Of a stretch of 7,287 bases of DNA, positions 1-5,624 are shown one piece after another. The DNA is from JAJVID01 sp035275345 (GTDB lineage Bacteria; Acidobacteriota; Blastocatellia; RBC074), in the NCBI GenBank assembly GCA_035275345.1, contig DATEMY010000489.1, positions 1 through 7,287 on the forward strand. The letters are read 5' to 3'. The translations under genes and the position numbers were made by a program. The notes below the pieces were generated by a model. That model did no database searches. It saw nothing but the letters and a program-made list of their open reading frames with translations, and was not told the origin of the DNA. Numbering within the stretch: position 1 is the first letter of the stretch; each line of letters begins with the position of its first letter.

Positions 1-69
1 CAAAGGGTCAAAAGGTGGTCGGGATTACTTCCCGACCACCTTTTGACCCTTTGATCCTTTGACCCTTTG
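1..69. repeat. Long perfect hairpin plus repeated 'gaccctttg' words, downstream of the M48 protease gene
   Basis: Bases 1-24 are the exact reverse complement of bases 30-53, giving a 24-bp stem around a 5-base loop (25-29). The outer end of the stem reads caaagggtc. The word gaccctttg then recurs at 61-69 after an intervening gatcctttg, so the right flank is a short tandem array of an imperfect 8-9-base word. The element lies 44 bases beyond the stop codon of the minus-strand protease gene and may extend beyond the window edge. It could stop or stabilise the 3' end of that transcript, but no run of T follows the stem on the minus strand within the window. The word-plus-palindrome design suggests a dispersed intergenic repeat family. 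That is inference: only one copy is visible. Confidence 0.8.
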
Positions 70-112
70 TGTTGAATTTCTGATGTATCCGTACACGCAA
101 TTGAAATACGCT

Positions 113-1495
113 CTATTTTGACGGTTTAAACAACTCACCATACCGCAGCGCCTCGCCTTTTTCCCAGGGACGATATTCGTTGCTGAAGTCTATGCGTTCG
201 CCGAGGGTCGGGTGGCTCGCCTGCCACAATTTAACCAGGATGTGAGGGCGCGGAACGCCCAGGTTTTCCTGCTGCAATTTGACGAAGGCCATTGCGGCCG
301 CCCGGTTATTCCGCGTGATCTCAAGTCCGAATCGGTCGGCCTCGCGTTCGTTGTGTCGCGAGAAGGCCAGAGCGATGGGCGCGACGATCAGGAAATAGAC
401 GCTGAAGAGCAGGATGATCAGGGGCAATGAAGCTATGTCCGACAACTCCGTGAATCCGAAGCGGCGCTGGTATTTGTTGATCAGCCATCCGGCGGTTCGG
501 TGGATCGCGTAGAGCGTGGCGATGATCAATAACGAGAAGAAAAGAATGCTCTTCCAGACGTGGCCCAGAACATAATGCCCCATCTCATGTCCCATGACGA
601 AGAGCAGTTCGTCCTCATCGAGTCTCGCGATGATGGTGTCCCACAGGACAATACGCTTGGTTGCGCCGAAGCCGGTGACGTAAGCGTTGAGCGTTTTTGT
701 GTCCTCACTCTTGTCGACTTCATAAACGCGACCGCCTTCGATGCCGGCGCGATCGGCGAGTTGAAGAATCTTTGTCTCAAGCTCTTTGTTTTTCATCGCG
801 CCGAATTTGTTGAAGATCGGATCAATCCAGACCGGCTGAACAAGGATCGCTAGAATGAGGAACGGAATCGCCAGCAGCCCAGTGTAAAGCCACCACCGGC
901 GAGGGCTTTTTTTGAGCAGCAGGTAGGGAATCCACAGAAACAAAAAACCTGCGCCGACGACCAGCAGCAGCCCTTTGATCTGATCGCCGAACCATTTGCC
1001 GAGCGTCTGGTTCGACAGGCCGTAGGCGTGCTGGCGCGCAAAGCCCTGGTAGTAGTTCAGCGGAAGATCAATCAAGAAGTTGATAAACAGGAAGATGGCG
1101 AAGTAGAGGCCAACGAAGAAGAAAAATGTTCTGCCAATCCATGCGACAGGGGCGAGTATCAGCTCTGGATAAAAAAGGGTATCTATTTTGGAGATTATGG
1201 AGAACCAAATCGGCCCGCCTTTACGCGCCCAATCGCGGATGCGCGCTGAGAATCCTGCGAAGAGGAACAACGCCGGAATCAACAACCCCCACAGAACGCC
1301 TACGATCCACAAAACGATCCCGCTGTGGTAATACGACAACGCCTTTTCGCTCGGTTCGGGGACCGGAACCTGATCGGTGGATGATTGCGAAGTAGTTTGT
1401 TGCGGGTCCGGCGTCGCGGTCGGTTGGCGTCCGTAAACGGAGGAGTTAAGGAAAAGACAAAAGCTAACGATCAGAAATAGGGCGCGCAAGGTCAT
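113..1495 (-). CDS. M48 family (Ste24-like) membrane zinc metalloprotease
   Basis: A 460-residue integral-membrane zinc endopeptidase of the M48 (Ste24/CAAX protease-like) family. The catalytic HEMGH is at residues 303-307, and the third zinc ligand is probably the first Glu of EREAD at 383-387. A family-typical SHPTLGERI segment lies near the C terminus. The N terminus is a signal-like hydrophobic stretch (about 3-20), followed by a Pro/Gln/Thr/Ser-rich linker to about residue 50. Several membrane spans come next, at about 60-80, 120-143, 175-194 and 203-219, with two more after HEMGH, at about 316-331 and 357-378. Bacterial members lack prenylated CAAX substrates, so a role in membrane-protein quality control is inferred. 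The start at 1495 is chosen because its ATG overlaps the accC stop as ATGA and begins the hydrophobic leader. A longer in-frame reading from 1540 adds a polar 15-residue stretch and is less likely. AAGGAG directly abuts the ATG, too close to act normally, which fits translational coupling to accC. Confidence 0.93.
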   Translation of the reverse strand: MTLRALFLIVSFCLFLNSSVYGRQPTATPDPQQTTSQSSTDQVPVPEPSEKALSYYHSGIVLWIVGVLWGLLIPALFLFAGFSARIRDWARKGGPIWFSIISKIDTLFYPELILAPVAWIGRTFFFFVGLYFAIFLFINFLIDLPLNYYQGFARQHAYGLSNQTLGKWFGDQIKGLLLVVGAGFLFLWIPYLLLKKSPRRWWLYTGLLAIPFLILAILVQPVWIDPIFNKFGAMKNKELETKILQLADRAGIEGGRVYEVDKSEDTKTLNAYVTGFGATKRIVLWDTIIARLDEDELLFVMGHEMGHYVLGHVWKSILFFSLLIIATLYAIHRTAGWLINKYQRRFGFTELSDIASLPLIILLFSVYFLIVAPIALAFSRHNEREADRFGLEITRNNRAAAMAFVKLQQENLGVPRPHILVKLWQASHPTLGERIDFSNEYRPWEKGEALRYGELFKPSK

Positions 1496-1501
1496 CTCCT
1501 T
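1492..1501 (-). promoter_or_regulatory. ATGA stop/start overlap with abutting AAGGAG
   Basis: On the minus strand AAGGAG (1501-1496) runs directly into ATGA (1495-1492). The ATG opens the protease gene and the TGA closes accC. With no spacer, the purine tract is poorly placed for normal initiation. Re-initiation by ribosomes that have just finished accC is the likelier mechanism. Confidence 0.7.
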
Positions 1502-3033
1502 CGATTGTTCAACGAAGCGATTCTTCCCGCCATTTTCCACTTGCTCGCGCGTTCGGCGGGCGCGGAAGCGGCATTCGCCGACGATTTCGATTGCTGCGTG
1601 AAATTGATTGCGGCGACGATGGCTGCGGCGATGCGCGCATCGGCGATGCGCCCATCGTCGCCGTCATTCTGGGACGCGACTTTGGATTTCCGCCTTTCAA
1701 AAAATCTGGCGATGTAGCCTGTATCAATCTCTCCTCGCGCGAACTCTTCGTCGTCGAAAACCGAAATGAAGAAGGGAATTGTAGTGCGGATGCCGCCGAT
1801 CTGATATTCGCCGAGCGCGCGCTTCATTCGGGCTATTGCCTCGTCGCGCGTTGCGCCCCACGTAGCCAGCTTCGAGATCATCGGGTCGTAAAAGAGCGGC
1901 ACTTCCCATCCTTCGTACACTCCACTGTCGTCGCGCACGCCGGGGCCGGACGGGACTCTCAATCGCGTGATCCTGCCGGGCGACGGCAAAAAGTTTTGAT
2001 CGGGATCTTCGGCGTAGACACGACATTCGATCGCCGAACCTTTCCAGCGCACATCTTTCTGTTTGATCGTCAGCTTTTCGCCTGCGGCGATCCGGATTTG
2101 TTCGCGCGCCAGGTCAACGCCCGTGACCATCTCGGTCACCGGATGTTCGACCTGCAATCGCGTGTTCATCTCCAGAAAGTAGAAGTTCCTTTGCGCGTCA
2201 ACGAGGAATTCGATTGTGCCGGCGCTGACGTAGTCGGCTGCGCGCGAAATCTTGACCGCGGCTTCGCCCATTCGCGCGCGCAGGTCGGGATCATTGAAGC
2301 TCGCCGGGCATTCTTCAATCACCTTCTGGTGGCGGCGCTGGATGGAGCATTCGCGTTCGCCCAGGTGGATGACGTTGCCGTATTCGTCGGCCAGGACCTG
2401 AATCTCGATGTGGCGCGGGCGTTCGATGAATTTTTCGATGTAGACCGAAGGATCGCCGAAAGCCGAGAGGGCTTCGGCGCCGGCCATTTGGAAGGCCGCG
2501 CCGATCTCGTCGGCTGAGCGCACGATGCGCATGCCTTTGCCGCCTCCACCAGCCGAGGCTTTGAGCATCACTGGATAGCCGATTTCCGCGGCGACCTTTT
2601 TTGCCGAGGTTTCGTCGGCCAACGGCTCGATCGAGCCGGGTACGATCGGCGCGCCCCCGCGATCGGCGGCGACGCGGGCGTTGGTCTTGTCACCCATCAG
2701 CTCGATTGATTTGGGCGAAGGGCCGATGAATTTGATCCCGGCCTCGCTCACTGCGCGCGCGAAGTGCGCGCGCTCTGAGAGGAAACCATAGCCTGGGTGG
2801 ATTGCCTCCGCCCCCGATTTGAGAGCCGCGTCGATGATCTTTTCGGACGCCAGGTAACTTTGCGAAGCCGGAGACTCGCCGATGAAGTATGCTTCGTCAG
2901 CCAAACGGACGTGTAGCGCCTGGCGGTCGGCTTCGGAATAGACGGCTACCGGCGAAACCCCCAGATCTCGGCAGGCGCGAATCAGTCGCACCGCAATCTC
3001 ACCGCGATTGGCTATCAGGATTTTGCGAAACAT
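1492..3033 (-). CDS. accC: Biotin carboxylase subunit of acetyl-/acyl-CoA carboxylase
   Basis: A 513-residue ATP-grasp enzyme that carboxylates biotin on a carrier protein using ATP and bicarbonate, the first half-reaction of acyl-CoA carboxylation in the cytoplasm. The N terminus FRKILIANRGEIAVR is the classic biotin carboxylase N-domain. The ATP-grasp glycine loop GGGGKG is at 162-167. Residues matching the known E. coli active site are all visible: K116, K158, H208, K237, E275, E288, N290, R292, E296 and R338, within ECSIQRRHQK and EMNTRLQVEHP. The family core is about 450 residues. Here about 60 more follow (451-513), Ala/Ser-rich and ending in a KWKMAGR motif of the kind seen in propionyl-/acyl-CoA carboxylase alpha chains just before the biotin carrier part. 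There is no AMKM biotin site, so the carrier must be a separate protein. Neither carrier nor carboxyltransferase genes are adjacent. The ATG at 3033 fits the family start. No Shine-Dalgarno is seen; a repeat element lies just upstream. Confidence 0.96.
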   Translation of the reverse strand: MFRKILIANRGEIAVRLIRACRDLGVSPVAVYSEADRQALHVRLADEAYFIGESPASQSYLASEKIIDAALKSGAEAIHPGYGFLSERAHFARAVSEAGIKFIGPSPKSIELMGDKTNARVAADRGGAPIVPGSIEPLADETSAKKVAAEIGYPVMLKASAGGGGKGMRIVRSADEIGAAFQMAGAEALSAFGDPSVYIEKFIERPRHIEIQVLADEYGNVIHLGERECSIQRRHQKVIEECPASFNDPDLRARMGEAAVKISRAADYVSAGTIEFLVDAQRNFYFLEMNTRLQVEHPVTEMVTGVDLAREQIRIAAGEKLTIKQKDVRWKGSAIECRVYAEDPDQNFLPSPGRITRLRVPSGPGVRDDSGVYEGWEVPLFYDPMISKLATWGATRDEAIARMKRALGEYQIGGIRTTIPFFISVFDDEEFARGEIDTGYIARFFERRKSKVASQNDGDDGRIADARIAAAIVAAINFTQQSKSSANAASAPAERASKWKMAGRIASLNNRRR

Positions 3034-3040
3034 ACGACAG

Positions 3041-3151
3041 TGGGTAGTGTGTAGTGTGTAGTGTGTAGTGGGCAGTGGGTAGTGGGCAGTAAGCAGGGAA
3101 GCCTTAAGTGACCTCCATCAATTGCCCACTACCCACTGCCCACTACACACT
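3041..3151. repeat. Inverted repeat with 31-bp arms made of 'agtgggcagtgggtagt' words
   Basis: Bases 3060-3090 and 3121-3151 are reverse complements over 31 positions with one mismatch (3089/3122, a G-T pair), separated by a 30-base loop (3091-3120). The arms are built of 7-base words of the type agtgggc, agtgggt and agtgtgt. The left arm is extended outward by further copies (3041-3059). The element fills almost the whole gap between the DUF3592-like gene, whose stop is 2 bases away, and the accC start 7 bases away. It therefore occupies the accC leader, where a ribosome-binding site would be expected. No T-run follows the stem on either strand, so it is not a canonical terminator. It looks like a mobile or amplifiable intergenic repeat. 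Confidence 0.85.
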
Positions 3152-3153
3152 CT

Positions 3154-3456
3154 TTACGGCACAACTGAAACGCCGGGTTGTTTGGGATCGAACCGGACTA
3201 TGACATTCGCGCCGGGAGTGTAGGAGTTTTTGCGGGACAATTGCTCTCCCGACAATTTTTGAGAAGTCTCGTAATCTACGTTTGCGACATTGTAGCGATA
3301 AAATATGGTCAAGCCGGATTCATCTTGTTGAAAGTCCAGGATATGTCCATCGGCGACACGGCCGAATTGGGAGAGCCATTTGTAATATTCCGCCACCGGA
3401 TCACGACCCAGCAAGCGATAGTACATACGGGCGAACATATTGTGATTTAAACGCAT
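3154..3456 (-). CDS. Small DUF3592-like protein
   Basis: A 100-residue protein with no signal peptide or membrane span. Residues about 33-98 resemble the extracellular/beta portion of DUF3592 proteins: an ADGHILDF strand, then an IFYRYNV strand, a Y-containing stretch, and a GANVIVRFDPKQPGVSVV ending that matches the family's 'G..V.V.YdP.nP..s.v' pattern. DUF3592 proteins usually carry flanking membrane helices and have no established function. This one lacks them and has only a short basic/aromatic N terminus (MYYRLLGRDPVAEYYKWL). It could be a soluble domain-only version. ATG at 3456 is the longest start, because a TAA lies in frame a few codons upstream. ATGs at 3438 and 3426 are possible alternatives, and none has a clear ribosome-binding site. 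A terminator-like hairpin upstream separates it from the preceding gene, but I cannot point to a convincing promoter of its own. Confidence 0.75.
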   Translation of the reverse strand: MRLNHNMFARMYYRLLGRDPVAEYYKWLSQFGRVADGHILDFQQDESGLTIFYRYNVANVDYETSQKLSGEQLSRKNSYTPGANVIVRFDPKQPGVSVVP

Positions 3457-3492
3457 CGGGATTAGTGTGTGTTATTTCGGGCGAATCCAATG

Positions 3493-3535
3493 AAAACGGC
3501 CTCAAGTCGTACATGGAGAGAGCAACTTGAGGCCG
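3493..3535 (-). terminator. Rho-independent-type terminator for the minus-strand membrane-protein gene
   Basis: An 11-bp perfect stem (cggcctcaagt at 3497-3507 with its complement at 3525-3535) closes a 17-base loop. On the minus strand the stem is followed by TTTTCATT. The hairpin begins about 50 bases after the stop codon of the 3587-4483 gene, the right place and orientation to end the phosphatidyltransferase/Zn-ribbon transcript. The T-run is short, so read-through into the DUF3592-like gene is possible. On the plus strand the stem is followed by CGTAAC, so it is one-directional. Confidence 0.75.
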
Positions 3536-3586
3536 CGTAACAACGGACAAGTGTTCAAAGATCAGTTTCGGCGCGGCTGCGGTTTA

Positions 3587-4483
3587 TTACCGCGCCCTTT
3601 TTTGAGCCGAATCAGTCTCATTCTCTGAGTCAACGATCACGCCATCAACCATAATGATGTCGTCTTTGGTCCCGAGTTTGCCATCGGGACCGGCGGAGGT
3701 GAGTGTGTAATTGGTCCAGGAGGCGCCGAAACCCTTTGACGCAACGACGCTGATCGGATTGTATTCGAAGCCGCGTTCCCAGTAGTCCGATTGCGGCGTT
3801 TCTTCGGCGTTGACGAGCGAAAGATCGGCCAGTTCGCCGGGGTATTTCCCATATTCCTTATGGTATTTCTGCAGCGCCTCAGCGTGCAGTCTGTACATCA
3901 TTGCGCGTGTGGCCGATACGCGTTGGGCGCGCAGCTTTGCGATCTCGCGCGGAGTCGAAGAGATGGTCACGGCGCTGAAGACTATAAACAGGCAGATTGA
4001 AAGGCCATAAGACGTCCAGGCGATCCTGTTCCCGCCGAAACCCGCGGAATCGGACCTGATCAAACGAATCGCGCGCCGCGCCAGCCAGATCCCCGCGAGC
4101 GAAAACGGTACGGCGCCGAGCGAGAAGAAGAACGCCAGGCGATATGCGTCATAAGCGAAGATGCGATAGTAAGGCAGGCTAGTATCGGCGCTGAGCAGGC
4201 TTTTAGTAATTTCATAGCCATCACCGAAGGTCCAAACCAGCAGCGCGCGCCCGACCTTTGCGTCGTTGATGAATATCCAGACCAGAAGGAAAACGATAAT
4301 AACGACAATATTGCATGTCAGCGCCGCAAAAGACGGCCCCAGTTTCGGCATCAGGACATCAGGTGGGGCGAGCGGAGGACCGACCTGTTTCGCGCCGCAA
4401 AAGGCGCATTCTGAAGAACTGATTTCGCGACTCTCTCCACAGCAGGGACAGATCATTGAATCACGCAACGATTTTTTGTTCAT
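3587..4483 (-). CDS. Zn-ribbon, three-span membrane protein with a GspG-like (pseudopilin) C-terminal tail
   Basis: A 298-residue protein not assignable to a named family as a whole. At the N terminus, C12-x2-C15 and C26-x2-C29 form a short zinc-ribbon. A Pro-rich stretch (36-50) leads to membrane spans at about 52-72, 116-135 and 154-175. The third span runs into a long helix (about 178-210), then YHKEYGKYPGELADL (207-221), a C-terminal beta region, and SAGPDGKLGTKDDI (263-276). The last two segments are those of the type II secretion major pseudopilin GspG and related type IV pilin-like proteins, where the 'GPDG..GT.DDI' loop binds calcium. The usual N-terminal prepilin cleavage site is absent, so this is unlikely to be a processed pilin. 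The gene lies 38 bases after the CDP-alcohol phosphatidyltransferase on the same strand, probably in one operon, and ends at a terminator. A role in the cell envelope is only inferred. The start ATG has no clear Shine-Dalgarno. Confidence 0.8.
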   Translation of the reverse strand: MNKKSLRDSMICPCCGESREISSSECAFCGAKQVGPPLAPPDVLMPKLGPSFAALTCNIVVIIVFLLVWIFINDAKVGRALLVWTFGDGYEITKSLLSADTSLPYYRIFAYDAYRLAFFFSLGAVPFSLAGIWLARRAIRLIRSDSAGFGGNRIAWTSYGLSICLFIVFSAVTISSTPREIAKLRAQRVSATRAMMYRLHAEALQKYHKEYGKYPGELADLSLVNAEETPQSDYWERGFEYNPISVVASKGFGASWTNYTLTSAGPDGKLGTKDDIIMVDGVIVDSENETDSAQKRAR

Positions 4484-4488
4484 AGGAA

Positions 4489-4503
4489 GGATTTACTAAA
4501 TCC
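4489..4503 (-). promoter_or_regulatory. Small palindrome just upstream of the membrane-protein start codon
   Basis: The minus strand reads GGATTT-AGT-AAATCC, a 6-bp perfect stem with a 3-base loop, five bases before the ATG at 4483. It covers the place where a ribosome-binding site would sit; the only GGA available lies inside the stem. It could damp translation of the second gene of the pair or be a chance AT-rich palindrome. Confidence 0.35.
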
Positions 4504-4521
4504 AGGGCGACGGGGAATACG

Positions 4522-5238
<717 letters not shown>

Positions 5239-5334
5239 ATTCTGTCTACTTCTTTCCCCTTGAGAACCCGGCCCAATGAGAACCAGGCCTCTTAAGAACT
5301 TGGTAAGCCCAGTCAGGTCACGTTCGAGGAACGC

Positions 5335-5364
5335 ATCATACGGTCTGGTTATTCGGCGTGTCAA
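5335..5364 (-). promoter_or_regulatory. Sigma70-type promoter for the phosphatidyltransferase operon
   Basis: On the minus strand a consensus -35 box TTGACA (5364-5359) is followed, after an 18-base spacer, by TATGAT (5340-5335), five of six matches to TATAAT. Transcription would begin near 5328, about 90 bases before the preferred ATG at 5238. It points into the phosphatidyltransferase gene, and no other convincing promoter is seen for it. Confidence 0.72.
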
Positions 5365-5479
5365 GAAATCGAAAGAACGTCCTACGGACTGCTGTTAAAT
5401 CAAAGCAACCTTGTTGTATTATGATGACGCCATCAGTGCCCCTGAGTTTTTGAAAACGCCTGCAATAAGATAAATCAAT

Positions 5480-5498
5480 TTCGCCGCGGCGCGGCGAA
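5480..5498. repeat. GC-rich perfect palindrome in the TPR-gene upstream region
   Basis: The sequence ttcgccgc-ggc-gcggcgaa has 8-bp arms and a 3-base centre. It sits about 127 bases before the TPR start codon and is not followed by a T-run on either strand, so it is not a terminator. It could be a leader hairpin or a protein-binding site; the sequence cannot decide. Confidence 0.5.
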
Positions 5499-5528
5499 TA
5501 GCGATCCATCAGGCCATCCATCGGAACA

Positions 5529-5614
5529 CCAAGGGCGGAACCCCAGGGGCGAAGCGCCAGGGGCGAAACGCCAGGGGCGAAACGCCAGGAGCCGAAACGC
5601 CAGGGGGCATTTCG
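5529..5614. repeat. 14-bp tandem repeat array (ccaggggcgaaacg) in the leader of the TPR gene
   Basis: Six head-to-tail copies are visible: 5529-5542 (degenerate), 5543-5556, 5557-5570, 5571-5584, 5585-5599 (one base inserted) and 5600-5614 (degenerate end). The consensus is ccaggggcgaaacg. Copies two to four differ at a single base. Across each junction the array contains ggcg-aaa-cgcc, a 4-bp stem with a 3-base loop, so the RNA could fold as a string of mini-hairpins. The array ends directly at the ribosome-binding site GAGAGG, five bases before the ATG at 5625. Copy number may vary by slippage. Confidence 0.88.
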
Positions 5615-5624
5615 AGAGGTAAAT

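Larger units (their letters stand above)
5239..5624. other. Divergent intergenic region between phosphatidyltransferase and TPR genes
   Basis: This 386-base gap contains the minus-strand promoter (5335-5364) and about 90 bases of its untranslated leader. It also holds a GC-rich palindrome (5480-5498), a 14-bp tandem repeat array (5529-5614) and the TPR-gene ribosome-binding site GAGAGG (5614-5619). For the plus strand, the best -10-like sequence is TATTAT at 5417-5422, with a poor -35 (TTAAAT, 5395-5400, 16-base spacer). That would give a leader of roughly 195 bases carrying both the palindrome and the array. I see no credible small gene here: the open frames are short, cross the repeats and match nothing I know. 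Confidence 0.6.

Noticed and set aside
1496..1540. 15-residue N-terminal extension of the M48 protease
   Set aside because: It is polar, precedes a complete signal-like sequence and overlaps accC by 49 bases. The ATGA start explains the gene better.
1629..1642. 14-bp perfect palindrome cgatgcgcgcatcg with a nearby degenerate copy
   Set aside because: It lies in the coding region for the Ala/Asp/Arg/Ile-repeat part of the AccC tail and is explained by a local codon duplication.
1591..2517. Long plus-strand open frame (308 codons) opposite accC
   Set aside because: It is antisense to the strongly conserved AccC core. The protein has no recognisable motif and its composition is that of a GC-rich complement.
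3178..3450. 90-codon plus-strand open frame opposite the DUF3592-like gene
   Set aside because: The minus-strand frame carries a recognisable family pattern and this one does not.
3571..3603. Plus-strand terminator-like GCGCGG...CCGCGC followed by six T
   Set aside because: No plus-strand gene lies upstream to terminate, and the T-run is the AAA-rich 3' end of the minus-strand coding sequence.
5529..5614. CRISPR-like array
   Set aside because: Units are 14 bp and contiguous, with no spacers and no cas genes nearby.
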